A stretch of 56,441 nucleotides of DNA from Flavobacteriales bacterium (lineage in GTDB: Bacteria; Bacteroidota; Bacteroidia; Flavobacteriales_D; Sanyastnellaceae): assembly GCA_947442505.1 (NCBI GenBank), contig CANEVR010000010.1, positions 1 through 56,441 of the forward strand, given 5' to 3'. The number at the start of each line of letters is the position of its first letter. The first letter of the stretch is position 1. The position numbers and the translations under genes are program-made. The notes below the pieces were generated by a model. It had not been told where the DNA came from. It worked only from the letters and a program-made list of their open reading frames with translations, and did not search any database. This document shows, piece after piece, positions 10,043 through 18,228 of the stretch.

Positions 10043-10525
10043 TTATTGGTTTTGGGCGTTACGTTCAATATCCTTTCTAACGTCTTCTGCTAATGAGCCA
10101 AAATCAAAATCCTCATCCAAAATCACTTCGTCGTGATTCTTGGAACTCCACAATTCCATCTTCTCTCCAAGACCTGTGATGACGCACTCGTTGTTTTCAT
10201 CGATATCAATTTCCGCATATTCCAACAAAGCAGAAGGCAGTAAAAGCCTTCCATTGGAATCCAACTCGATAAGAGTTGCACCCTTCATGAATTTGCGTTG
10301 AAACAATTGATGCTTTTGATTATAACGACTGAGACGACTCATCTCTTCATTCACCTTATCCCATTCAGGTTTCGGGTATATCACCAAGCACTTTGAAAAG
10401 ATGTCGCGATTCACTACCAACCCATGATGAACATGGTGCTCCAATTGCTTGCGCAACTTCCCTGGAAAGAGCAATCGCCCTTTGGGATCTAGTTTGCAAT
10501 GATGTTCGCCGAGCAGGTTAAGCAT
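10043..10525 (-). CDS. mraZ: Transcriptional regulator / division-locus repressor MraZ
   Basis: MraZ (160 aa) is a DNA-binding protein of the AbrB/SpoVT-like swapped-hairpin fold that forms a multimeric ring and regulates its own dcw operon. Both tandem half-domains are seen: CKLDPKGRLLFPGKLRKQL near residues 10-28 and IELDSNGRLLLPSALLEYAEI in the second half, each with the conserved D-x3-GR core. It is the first gene of the operon and has a run of TGG repeats with 10-11 bp spacing just upstream (10564-10599), matching the known MraZ target architecture. Confidence 0.96.
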   Translation of the reverse strand: MLNLLGEHHCKLDPKGRLLFPGKLRKQLEHHVHHGLVVNRDIFSKCLVIYPKPEWDKVNEEMSRLSRYNQKHQLFQRKFMKGATLIELDSNGRLLLPSALLEYAEIDIDENNECVITGLGEKMELWSSKNHDEVILDEDFDFGSLAEDVRKDIERNAQNQ

Positions 10526-10545
10526 GTGAGGTAATGTGTTGGGTA

Positions 10546-10553
10546 CGAAATTA
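10546..10553 (-). promoter_or_regulatory. Possible -7 element of the mraZ/dcw promoter
   Basis: On the minus strand this reads TAATTTCG, one mismatch from the Bacteroidota -7 consensus TAnnTTTG. It would put the transcript start about 16 bases before the mraZ ATG. No TTG stands at the expected -33 distance; that zone is instead taken by the TGG repeats of the operator. Tentative. Confidence 0.38.
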
Positions 10554-10563
10554 AAACAAATTT

Positions 10564-10599
10564 CCCACTTTTTACCACAGACTTACCAAAAATCACCAC
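10564..10599 (-). promoter_or_regulatory. Probable MraZ operator: four TGG repeats spaced by 10, 11 and 10 bp
   Basis: Read on the minus strand upstream of mraZ, the core TGG occurs four times, at plus-strand complements 10565-10567, 10575-10577, 10586-10588 and 10596-10598, in contexts GTGGG, GTGGT, TTGGT and GTGGT. Characterised MraZ proteins bind tandem TGGG-type repeats separated by about one helical turn, and this block matches that in spacing and place, lying across the expected -33 region. Repression of the operon by its own first product is inferred. Confidence 0.72.
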
Positions 10600-10677
10600 T
10601 TTTTAATAAAGATCAATAGGCTATAAAATCCCCAATAAACCAAAAAAGCCTTATTTTACAAGGTTTTAGAACCCCTA

Positions 10678-10713
10678 TTTACCACCAAATCAAGCGGTGG
10701 TAAAAAGTGGGAA
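10678..10713. repeat. Palindrome and inverted second copy of the MraZ-box sequence
   Basis: TTTACCACC (10678-10686) and GGTGGTAAA (10696-10704) form a perfect 9-bp inverted repeat around a 9-base spacer. In addition, GTGGTAAAAAGTGGGAA at 10697-10713 is an exact 17-bp inverted copy of the promoter-proximal operator (10562-10578). It carries two TGG cores 10 bp apart on the opposite strand. It has no T-tract, so it does not look like a terminator for the upstream gene; a distal operator for looping or a reverse-strand MraZ site is the most natural reading. Confidence 0.55.
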
Positions 10714-10756
10714 TGTTAACAACTTTAGGTGAAAAACTTCTGAAATGAAGCCGAGC

Positions 10757-11695
10757 TTAGTGAAGTGGGCGTCTTTTAATCAATCCTCCCTTGGTATCCT
10801 TGATGGGATGCTGAATAATAAAGGCATTGGGATCGACACGCTCGACCAAGGCTATTAAATTGGAAACTTCCAACCGAGTAATGGCGCAAAAAATAATGCG
10901 CTTGTTCTCATGACTGGGAGACACATCCCTAAAACCAAACTCCCCTTTGTAGATGGTCAATCCTCCAAGCAGCTGTTTGCGAATCACTTTCTCGATGATG
11001 GTGGAATGGTGTGAAATAATGGTAACTCCGATGTACTCCTCCCAACCGTTGATGATAAAGTCAACTGTTTTGGAGGCCGCGAAATAGGTTAGCGTCGAAT
11101 ACATGGCCCTTTCAATTCCAAACACCCAAGCTGCAGCAAAGAACAATAGAATATTGAAGGTCGCAATAAAATCACCTACGGTTAATGTGGACTTTCTGCT
11201 AATGGTCACAGCCAAAACTTCTGTTCCGTCAATCACTCCGCCACCACGCATGGCAAAACCAATTCCTCCTCCAAGAAAAACACCACCAAAAACTGAAATC
11301 AACAATTTGTCATTGGTAACAACAGGAATTTGAATAAAATGAACCAATACAGCCAACCCTATGATGGCCAACGCTGACTTAATGGCAAAAATGAGATTGA
11401 CTTGTCTGTAGCCCAGATAAACAAATGGAATGTTTAAAACCAAAATCAATACGGACAAATCCCACCCCCATTTGGCTTGAACCAACAAAGAAATTCCCGT
11501 CACCCCGCCATCAAGAAACTGATTGGGCAGCAGAAACCCCTTGAGTCCGATACTGGCCAATACAACTGCAATGCTGAGCAATAGAGCGTCTTTTAAATAA
11601 TTTCCCCACGATACTTTCGACAATTGTTTGCGCATGTACAAATTTTTGTTCAATTCAAATTCAGCCTTTCTGGAAATGAAATTGTTGTGAGCCAT
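10757..11695 (-). CDS. YitT-family membrane protein (DUF161 + DUF2179)
   Basis: A 312-aa membrane protein of the YitT family, whose biochemical role is not settled. About five to six hydrophobic segments lie between residues 30 and 200, with the family blocks FLLPNQFLDGGVTGISLL, GGVFLGGGIGFAMRGGGVIDGTEVLA and STLTYFAASKTVDFIINGWEE. The C-terminal part (about 215-305, VTIISHHSTIIEKVIRKQLLGGLT) is the soluble DUF2179 domain. It is read toward the dcw operon, ending about 230 bases before mraZ, but the MraZ operator between them suggests separate control. I see no start problem; an internal ATG at residue 21 is possible. Confidence 0.88.
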   Translation of the reverse strand: MAHNNFISRKAEFELNKNLYMRKQLSKVSWGNYLKDALLLSIAVVLASIGLKGFLLPNQFLDGGVTGISLLVQAKWGWDLSVLILVLNIPFVYLGYRQVNLIFAIKSALAIIGLAVLVHFIQIPVVTNDKLLISVFGGVFLGGGIGFAMRGGGVIDGTEVLAVTISRKSTLTVGDFIATFNILLFFAAAWVFGIERAMYSTLTYFAASKTVDFIINGWEEYIGVTIISHHSTIIEKVIRKQLLGGLTIYKGEFGFRDVSPSHENKRIIFCAITRLEVSNLIALVERVDPNAFIIQHPIKDTKGGLIKRRPLH

Positions 11696-11720
11696 GGAAT
11701 GTTAAAAGCTAGCCATTGAC

Positions 11721-11754
11721 TTGAAGTGTTGCTCCAAAAAAATAGATACCTTCG
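11721..11754 (+). promoter_or_regulatory. Probable promoter of the alpha/beta hydrolase-engB-aroB run
   Basis: TTG at 11721-11723, a 23-base spacer and TACCTTCG at 11747-11754 match the Bacteroidota form TTG-N(17-23)-TAnnTTTG with one mismatch. It would start RNA roughly a dozen bases before the ATG at 11776, which supports that start over the upstream TTG at 11758. Confidence 0.48.
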
Positions 11755-11775
11755 CTGTTGATTCAAATCCGAAGT

Positions 11776-12537
11776 ATGGAAGAGTATTTAAAAACAGAAG
11801 GAGAATTTCAATTCATAGACAAGGGACAAGGAAAACCGCTTATCCTACTGCATGGGCTTTTTGGAGCTTTGAGCAATTTCAAAGAGGTACTCGATGAATT
11901 TTCTCAAACCCATCGGGTATTGATCCCGATGCTTCCGTTGTACACCATGCCTGTGCTATCCACTGGTGTAAAGTCACTGGCTGAATTCTTGCACCGTTTT
12001 ATGGATCACCATCAATTCCCAAAGGCATTGTTATTGGGAAATAGTTTGGGAGGGCATGTGGCGTTGGTTTATACCAAAATGCACTTGGACCGTGTGGAAG
12101 GATTAATTCTCACAGCCAGCAGCGGATTGTACGAAAATGCATTTGGATCCAGCTTTCCCAGAAGAGAAGACAAAGAATTCATCAGACAAAAAGTAGCTTT
12201 GACGTTTTATGATCCCAAGCATGCCGATGACGCATTGGTAGATGAATGTTTTGAAGTGGTGAATGACCGCAATCGCGTGCTGCGTATTCTGGCATTGGCC
12301 AAGAGTGCTATTCGACACAACATGGCCGATGACTTGGTGAATATGAAGGTTCCCGCTTGTTTGATTTGGGGGAAAAATGACACCATCACTCCTCCTGAGG
12401 TGGCCGATGAATTTCATCACCTTTTGCCCCATTCTGAGCTTTATTGGATAGACCAATGCGGACACGCGCCAATGATGGAACACCCCGCCCTCTTCAATAC
12501 CCATTTGCGTCAATGGCTCACACTAAATAATCTCTGA
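11776..12537 (+). CDS. Alpha/beta-fold hydrolase
   Basis: A 253-aa cytosolic alpha/beta hydrolase. The oxyanion block PLILLHGLFGALSNF, the nucleophile elbow LLGNSLGGHVAL (GNSLGG, serine nucleophile), a late aspartate in CLIWGKNDTITPPEVADEF and the catalytic histidine in DQCGHAPMMEHP complete the triad. The substrate cannot be told from sequence; the family includes esterases, lipases and C-C hydrolases. I use the ATG at 11776, because the upstream in-frame start is a TTG lying over the promoter. engB begins one base after its stop, so the genes are probably co-transcribed. Confidence 0.88.
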   Translation: MEEYLKTEGEFQFIDKGQGKPLILLHGLFGALSNFKEVLDEFSQTHRVLIPMLPLYTMPVLSTGVKSLAEFLHRFMDHHQFPKALLLGNSLGGHVALVYTKMHLDRVEGLILTASSGLYENAFGSSFPRREDKEFIRQKVALTFYDPKHADDALVDECFEVVNDRNRVLRILALAKSAIRHNMADDLVNMKVPACLIWGKNDTITPPEVADEFHHLLPHSELYWIDQCGHAPMMEHPALFNTHLRQWLTLNNL

Positions 12538-12538
12538 T

Positions 12539-13150
12539 ATGCATATACTGGACGCTGTATTCTTGATGTCCAACACCAATGTGACGGGTTGCCCGCCAGC
12601 CAACCTTCCTGAGGTTGCTTTCATCGGCCGATCCAATGTTGGAAAAAGCAGTTTGATCAACATGTTGGTCAACAAAAAAGGATTGGCCAAAACATCTGGC
12701 ACGCCGGGTAAAACGCAAACCATCAATCACTTTGAAGTTCAAGTAAAAAAAGGAACAAATTGGTATCTAGTTGATTTACCTGGTTATGGATATGCCAAAA
12801 CTTCAAAGACTTCGCGCGGGGATTGGAAAAACATGACCCGTCATTATCTGAAAGAACGTGAGAATTTGAAATGTCTTTTTGTGCTTGTAGACATCCGTCA
12901 CGAAGCACAAAAATTGGATATTGACTTCATGGAACAATTAATCAATGATGAGTTCCCCTTTTGTCTTGTACTCACCAAAGCCGATAAACTAAAGGAAAAG
13001 GCGGTGGTACAGGCATACGCGGATTATGAAAACAAACTCATCGAAAGATGGGGAGATGCTCCTACGATGCTGGTCTCTTCTGCAGAAAGCCAACTGGGAA
13101 AAGACCAAATATTGAATTTAATTACAACACTCTTCGAAGAGGAAAAATGA
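12539..13150 (+). CDS. engB: Ribosome biogenesis GTP-binding protein YsxC/EngB
   Basis: A 203-aa TRAFAC-class GTPase that acts in late assembly of the 50S ribosomal subunit. The G1 loop GRSNVGKSSLIN, a switch-I region with GTPGKTQTINHF, G3 DLPGYGYA, G4 TKADK and G5 SSAE are all present and correctly spaced. Length is usual for EngB. It sits between an alpha/beta hydrolase and aroB; its TGA overlaps the aroB ATG (ATGA), pointing to coupled translation. Confidence 0.95.
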   Translation: MHILDAVFLMSNTNVTGCPPANLPEVAFIGRSNVGKSSLINMLVNKKGLAKTSGTPGKTQTINHFEVQVKKGTNWYLVDLPGYGYAKTSKTSRGDWKNMTRHYLKERENLKCLFVLVDIRHEAQKLDIDFMEQLINDEFPFCLVLTKADKLKEKAVVQAYADYENKLIERWGDAPTMLVSSAESQLGKDQILNLITTLFEEEK

Positions 13151-14229
13151 ACCACCCTTCCATTCATTGGGCTGAGGATTTGACTGGACTTTTCACTCCA
13201 TTTGCCCAATCCATGTCTGAATATTCAAAGATTTACTTAATCATTGATGAGCAAGTGAGTACCATTTGGCTCAATGATTTATTGGAGCAATGTCCAGAAA
13301 TACACCAAGCCAATGTGATGGAGATTCCCAATGGTGAGGAGGGCAAAGATTGGGACATCCTCAAGCACCTATTGGATCAATGGGTTGATGATGCCGCAGA
13401 CCGACAAAGCCTCATCATCAATATTGGAGGAGGAGCCACCACGGACTTGGGTGGATTTGCTGCATCCATTTTCAAAAGAGGTTTGGACTTCTTTCATGTT
13501 CCAACCACATTAATGGCCATGGTGGATGCTTCATTGGGTGGTAAAAACGGAATCAATTTTCACGGAGTAAAAAACATTATTGGAACCTTTGAAGCACCCA
13601 ATGAGCTCATCATTTGCCCCACATTCTTAACATCTCTCCCAGATGAAGCGTTGCTCTCAGGTATGGCAGAAATGCTCAAACACGGATTAATCAAAGACCA
13701 AGCCCTGTGGGAAGCCTTGACATCATTGGATGAAATAACAGCTGAGTCATTAACACCTTTCATTCAGAGAAACATCCAAATCAAATTACAAATTGTCGAG
13801 GACGATCCTTTTGAGCAAGGAGAACGCAAACTATTGAACTTTGGGCATACCATTGGACATGCCATTGAATCCCATTTTCTTCAGACCGATCAACCCAAAA
13901 GCCATGGACAATGTGTCGCTCTAGGAATGGCCTTTGCATCATTCGTTTCTTTTCATCAAAAGATGCTGAAGTTAGAACTCATGGATGAGATTGTTGAAAA
14001 TTTAGAGGACTTGTATCAACTATCCGATATGTCGCTTCCTACTTGGAATGAAATTCATTTTTATTTACTTCAAGACAAAAAGAACAAAAGTGGGAACATT
14101 CAAATGGTCTTACTCAAACAAATGGGCAAATCACTATTCAACCAGTCTTTTTCTTTTCAAGAAATAGCGTTGTTGTATCAGGATTTCATTCCATTTATTC
14201 AAACGAAGAAAATACCAGATAGTAATTAA
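13147..14229 (+). CDS. aroB: 3-dehydroquinate synthase
   Basis: AroB (360 aa) converts DAHP to 3-dehydroquinate, the second shikimate-pathway step, using NAD+ and a divalent metal. Diagnostic segments are INIGGGATTDLGGFAASIFKRG (NAD site, about residues 91-112), VPTTLMAMVDASLGGKNGIN, the metal-ligand glutamate in GMAEMLKHGLIKD (E175), and the metal-binding FGHTIGHAIE and SHGQCVALGM. A longer reading from 13048 would lie inside engB and is rejected; the ATG here overlaps the engB stop. The last 96 bases overlap the oppositely transcribed PHP-domain gene. Confidence 0.95.
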   Translation: MNHPSIHWAEDLTGLFTPFAQSMSEYSKIYLIIDEQVSTIWLNDLLEQCPEIHQANVMEIPNGEEGKDWDILKHLLDQWVDDAADRQSLIINIGGGATTDLGGFAASIFKRGLDFFHVPTTLMAMVDASLGGKNGINFHGVKNIIGTFEAPNELIICPTFLTSLPDEALLSGMAEMLKHGLIKDQALWEALTSLDEITAESLTPFIQRNIQIKLQIVEDDPFEQGERKLLNFGHTIGHAIESHFLQTDQPKSHGQCVALGMAFASFVSFHQKMLKLELMDEIVENLEDLYQLSDMSLPTWNEIHFYLLQDKKNKSGNIQMVLLKQMGKSLFNQSFSFQEIALLYQDFIPFIQTKKIPDSN

Positions 14230-15342
14230 AATAACCAATAAGGGTGGCAATCGATAAGCCACCGTTTTCAAGTAATCTATTTTTGAGGAAGCTTGAATTG
14301 GAGCCAAACCATTCTGCGGATTATACCTAATGATTGGATTCAAATATACTTTCACATCCCACTTGTCTTTTAGTTCAACTCTTACATAGTGATGAATTCC
14401 TGAAAGATTGGTTACCCAGTCCCCTTGATGAATGGCCTCCCATTTTCCGGATTTTCCGTCAGACACCAACCTCACTGAATCCATACTTGAGGTTGTCAAG
14501 ATCAATTGATTGTCCTTTACCACTAAATTATCAAGGGGGCAACCATGTGTTTGGTGGTATTGTAGAATAGAAGATTTTGTCTCATATGGCAATATAATCC
14601 CCATTGACCGGCCTTTCTTAAGACCCGACACAAGGTCTGCCAAACTATCTGACCAAATCCAAGTCCAAGCCCTGCCAACCTCTTCTTCTTCAAAAACATT
14701 GTGACAATCATCCGAGCCTAAGAGATAAACGGGATTACCCGACATCAAGGATGAATCCCAAACTTCCGTACTCACCCGAAATCTGCTGACTACTTCAATC
14801 AAATCATAACCGGACAATTCACGCATCTCATCAGGTAAATAACCATTCCTAAGTTTTGGATGCGCAAGAACGACCAAAGATTGAGGATTATCCGTCTTTA
14901 TACGGTGAAGCATATCATTCTTATGCCCCGTCCATTGGTACAAAGGAAACTCCATCCAATTCACTGCTTGGGCATTAAAAACCAATTGATGCACTTTGTT
15001 CAATCCAAATCCATGTTCATATACTGAAATGTCATTGCTACCATTCAATAAATTGTACTCAGAAGTTTGGGCAACATGATAACCCAATTGTGCATACTCT
15101 TTTTGCATATCCGAGTGATCCCCGTGTCCGCTGGTTATACCCATCCATTGATGTGTATGTGAATGAAAGTTTGCCTTGTATGCTTTATCCTCACTTAAAT
15201 TCTCATAAGGGTTGTGCCAATAGTCCCCATGAAATGCAGCTCTCTCTACAGGCTGATAGACCACCACTCTAAAGTACAATGAAGCCACAACCAAGATAAC
15301 AACCCCAAAAAGGATTTTCAATGCCAGCAAACAAGCTCTCAT
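14134..15342 (-). CDS. Membrane-anchored PHP-domain (putative phosphoesterase) protein
   Basis: A 402-aa protein with an N-terminal transmembrane helix (residues 8-27) and a second hydrophobic segment near the C terminus (about 368-388), followed by a basic tail. Between them is a PHP-like metal-binding core: NFHSHTHQW (H60, H62, H64), TSEYN, LVVLAHPKLRNG (H161) and LLGSDDCHN (D211, D212, H214). PHP proteins are usually phosphoesterases; no substrate can be assigned. The usual TDH motif is replaced by TSEY, so metal geometry may differ. The gene is convergent with aroB and overlaps it by 96 bases, and is divergent from the LpxH-like gene across a 211-bp gap. Confidence 0.78.
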   Translation of the reverse strand: MRACLLALKILFGVVILVVASLYFRVVVYQPVERAAFHGDYWHNPYENLSEDKAYKANFHSHTHQWMGITSGHGDHSDMQKEYAQLGYHVAQTSEYNLLNGSNDISVYEHGFGLNKVHQLVFNAQAVNWMEFPLYQWTGHKNDMLHRIKTDNPQSLVVLAHPKLRNGYLPDEMRELSGYDLIEVVSRFRVSTEVWDSSLMSGNPVYLLGSDDCHNVFEEEEVGRAWTWIWSDSLADLVSGLKKGRSMGIILPYETKSSILQYHQTHGCPLDNLVVKDNQLILTTSSMDSVRLVSDGKSGKWEAIHQGDWVTNLSGIHHYVRVELKDKWDVKVYLNPIIRYNPQNGLAPIQASSKIDYLKTVAYRLPPLLVILITIWYFLRLNKWNEILIQQRYFLKRKRLVE

Positions 15343-15553
15343 GAATCAAAATAAAAAAAATCACTTTATTCTGAAGTGGTCGGAATTTTACCAAACCATT
15401 GCCTTTTCAACAATCCCATGTTCAACTTAAACATTCCGTAATGCATGAAAAATATTCATGGCGCAATGTTAACGGAAGAAGTAAAATTTGTGCGCTAATG
15501 AAATAATTATTTGAAATCGGATTAATAATAAGAACACATTTCAGCACGCAACT
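15343..15553. other. Intergenic region between divergent PHP and LpxH-like genes
   Basis: 211 bases with no credible ORF. It holds a small perfect inverted repeat, CATGAA-N5-TTCATG at 15444-15460, which could be an operator, and AT-rich sequence with near matches to the -7 promoter consensus such as AAAATTTG at 15483-15490. No clear TTG/TAnnTTTG pair was found. Confidence 0.4.
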
Positions 15554-16402
15554 TTGAAAAAAAACTTGAAAAGAAAAATAGACCTTTTGGTTTTATCAGA
15601 TATCCATCTGGGAACCTACGGCTGCCACGCAGAAGAATTGATCAAATATCTTCAGAGTGTAAAACCCAAGACCATTGTTCTAAACGGAGACATCATAGAT
15701 GGCTGGAATTTTTCCAAAAACTATTTCCCACCTTCTCATTTGCAAGTTATTTCTGAGCTGATGAATTTCTTAACCAACGGTACCAAGATCATTTATCTCC
15801 CTGGAAACCATGATGAGTTTGCAAGAAAATTCTCAGGTAGAAAAATGGGGAATCTCATCATAGACAATAAGGCTGTGCTTGATTTGAATGGAGAAAAAGT
15901 TTGGATTTTTCACGGGGATGTTTTCGATATTTCAATGAAACAATCCAAATGGTTGGCTAAGATTGGAGGTGTTGGATACGATTGGCTGATTCTTACCAAT
16001 CGACTCATCAACAAGCTCCTTGTGAAATTTGGAAAAGAACGCATTTCCATTTCAAAAAAGATAAAAAGTAGCGTCAAATCCGCCATCCGTTATATCTCAG
16101 ATTTTGAAGACACTGCCATCAACTTGGCCATTCAACAGAATTACGATGTGGTTATCTGTGGTCATATTCACCAACCATGCGATCGCATGGTTGAGAATCA
16201 ATTGGGAAAAATAAGATACCTCAATAGTGGTGACTGGATTGAGAACTTAACATCGCTCGAGTACAATGAAGGAGCATGGCATCTGTATCATTTTCATCAG
16301 GATCAAGTGCTACACAATCAACAATTGATTATCGAGAAATTGCCCTTCTTGAAAAACAAAGAGATTTTCCATAACCTAACCCAAGAATTTCAACTGCAAT
16401 AA
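15554..16402 (+). CDS. LpxH-like calcineurin-type metallophosphoesterase (TTG start)
   Basis: A 282-aa (or 278-aa) metallophosphoesterase with the full motif set: LSDIHLG, NGDIIDGW, PGNHDE, FHGDVFD and CGHIHQP. Similarity in motif layout and length is to UDP-2,3-diacylglucosamine pyrophosphatases of the LpxH type, which cleave UDP from the lipid A precursor at the membrane surface; a different phosphate ester is possible. No in-frame ATG exists upstream before the stop codon at 15512, and starting at an internal ATG would remove the first metal motif, so the start must be non-ATG: TTG at 15554 or TTG at 15566 (MKRKIDLLVLSD). The glycosyltransferase follows after one base. Confidence 0.86.
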   Translation: MKKNLKRKIDLLVLSDIHLGTYGCHAEELIKYLQSVKPKTIVLNGDIIDGWNFSKNYFPPSHLQVISELMNFLTNGTKIIYLPGNHDEFARKFSGRKMGNLIIDNKAVLDLNGEKVWIFHGDVFDISMKQSKWLAKIGGVGYDWLILTNRLINKLLVKFGKERISISKKIKSSVKSAIRYISDFEDTAINLAIQQNYDVVICGHIHQPCDRMVENQLGKIRYLNSGDWIENLTSLEYNEGAWHLYHFHQDQVLHNQQLIIEKLPFLKNKEIFHNLTQEFQLQ

Positions 16403-16403
16403 T

Positions 16404-17462
16404 ATGAAGATATTATACGCCATTCAGGGAGTTGGCAATGGGCACATTACACGTGCAATTGAGTTGATCCCGGTATTTGAAAAATTTGCTGAGGTGGATG
16501 TCCTTATCAGCGGAAGAAGCCAACAAGGACTATCACTTCCCTTTCATGTGCAATACTGGTACCACGGCATCACCATGATTTTGGACAATGATGGCGGAAT
16601 AGATTTCACAGAGACATTTAAAAAAAATAAACTGAAAAGATTTTTTGATGAAATCAAATCACTCCCCATTGATGAGTATGATTTTGTTGTCAGTGATTTT
16701 GAGCCGATAGCCGCATGGGCAGCGCACATGTTCAATATTCCTTGCTATTGCATCGGCAACCAATTTGCTTTACTTGACAACAAAACACCTATTATCAATC
16801 GTGGAGATATCATTAGTAAGTTCTTCATTCAGAAATATGCTCCGTGCACAAAATCGTTCCCTATACACTTTCAACGCTACAGTAGCAACATCGAATTCCC
16901 AATCATAAGAAAATCCATAAGACAACTGAAACCCACCAATGACGGACATTACACTGTTTACTTACCTTCTTACTCAGATGAAGCGTTGATTAGCATGTTC
17001 AATCATTTTACAGATATCCAATGGAAAATATTTTCGTTTAATCAAAAAGAGACAAAGAAAATTGGACATTTAACTTTTCACCCAATTGACAATGAACTTT
17101 TCTCCTACAGCCTCGCCAGTTGTGCAGGAGTTATTACAAATGCAGGCTTCGGCACTACATCGGAGGCCATTTACTTCGGTAAAAAACTGTGCATTATTCC
17201 AATAAAAAAACAGTTTGAACAACTGTGCAATGCCAAGGCATTGTCAACCATGGGAGCACTTCAAATAAAAACATTGAATGAAAAATCGATTGATGCATTG
17301 CGTGATTGGTTGATTAATGGACAAACCCTCCACATTGACTATCCGGATAACACTGAACTTCTGGTAAATAAAATTTTCCACTACCATTTGGCCCATAAGG
17401 AACCCAATGATCGAGCAAAACTTTTACTACAACTCCAACAAAAAAGAATCTCCATCTCGTAA
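16404..17462 (+). CDS. Glycosyltransferase of the PF13528 / MurG-like (GT-B) type
   Basis: A 352-aa protein starting MKILYAIQGVGNGHITRAIEL, the N-terminal signature of the Glyco_trans_1_3 group, in which GxGxGHxxRA resembles the acceptor loop of MurG. The C-terminal domain contains SYSLASCAGVITNAGFGTTSEAIYFGKKLCIIP, a GT28-like nucleotide-sugar site. Donor and acceptor are unknown. It follows the LpxH-like gene by one base, so the two probably act in one envelope or glycolipid pathway (inference). Its 3' end overlaps the convergent amidase gene by 36 bases. Confidence 0.84.
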   Translation: MKILYAIQGVGNGHITRAIELIPVFEKFAEVDVLISGRSQQGLSLPFHVQYWYHGITMILDNDGGIDFTETFKKNKLKRFFDEIKSLPIDEYDFVVSDFEPIAAWAAHMFNIPCYCIGNQFALLDNKTPIINRGDIISKFFIQKYAPCTKSFPIHFQRYSSNIEFPIIRKSIRQLKPTNDGHYTVYLPSYSDEALISMFNHFTDIQWKIFSFNQKETKKIGHLTFHPIDNELFSYSLASCAGVITNAGFGTTSEAIYFGKKLCIIPIKKQFEQLCNAKALSTMGALQIKTLNEKSIDALRDWLINGQTLHIDYPDNTELLVNKIFHYHLAHKEPNDRAKLLLQLQQKRISIS

Positions 17463-18209
17463 AACAGGAAACTGCGCCCTATAACTGTCTAGTTCTTCTT
17501 TGTTCACAAGAATTGTGCACACACCTGCTACATCTGATTTTGTCCACATTACAGACCCTTTTGGATCGATCAATGCACTATCGCCAGTGTAAATATTTTC
17601 CTTTTGATCCGTTCCTACCCGATTCACCCCCGCCACGTAACATTGGTTTTCAATGGCCCTGGCCTTAAGCAATGTCGACCACGCTTCACGGCGCGCACTG
17701 GGCCAATTGGCAACATAAATCAAAACATCATAATCGGGTGCGCCATGCTGATGGCGATTTCTGCTCCATACCGGAAAACGCAAATCATAACAAACGAGCG
17801 GACAAATGTTCCACCCCTTCCAATGCTCAATGATTCTCTCGGAACCCTTTAAATACGTTTTTTCTTCCCCAGCATAGGTAAACAAATGCCGCTTATCATA
17901 ATGGGAAAATGTTCCATCTGGTCTTACCCAAAGCAATCTGTTGTACAAACCCATATTGTCTTTAAAAGCTACGCTTCCACAAACCACTGCATTCAAATCC
18001 TTTGACCACTTTCGCATCCAATTCAATGTCTCCGATGATTCTGAAAAAAATTCAGCTGCATTGGGATTCATCGTAAATCCAGTAGTGAACATTTCTGGTA
18101 AAACAATCAAATCCGTTGCTTCCAATGTTTGCAATACACCATCGAATCGCAAAAAATTCTTAGCAGGAGACTCCCAACTCAATACGCTTTGTATCAAACT
18201 AATTTTCAT
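17427..18209 (-). CDS. Nitrilase-superfamily omega-amidase (YafV-like)
   Basis: A 260-aa carbon-nitrogen hydrolase. The catalytic triad is readable: E39 in VLPEMFTTGF, K106 in HYDKRHLF and C140 in PLVCYDLRFP. The FTTGFTMN and GEEKTYLKG segments are typical of YafV/omega-amidases, which hydrolyse alpha-ketoglutaramate or similar omega-amides in metabolite repair and methionine salvage. Start at MKISLIQSVLSW fits the family. It lies 19 bases after the nuclease gene upstream, probably in one transcript, and overlaps the convergent glycosyltransferase by 36 bases. Confidence 0.88.
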   Translation of the reverse strand: MKISLIQSVLSWESPAKNFLRFDGVLQTLEATDLIVLPEMFTTGFTMNPNAAEFFSESSETLNWMRKWSKDLNAVVCGSVAFKDNMGLYNRLLWVRPDGTFSHYDKRHLFTYAGEEKTYLKGSERIIEHWKGWNICPLVCYDLRFPVWSRNRHQHGAPDYDVLIYVANWPSARREAWSTLLKARAIENQCYVAGVNRVGTDQKENIYTGDSALIDPKGSVMWTKSDVAGVCTILVNKEELDSYRAQFPVLRDGDSFLLEL

Positions 18210-18228
18210 GATACAAGATTAAAACATT

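Noticed and set aside
10678-10704. Palindrome read as the terminator of the YitT-family gene
   Set aside because: On the minus strand it is not followed by a T run, and it is built from the MraZ-box sequence.
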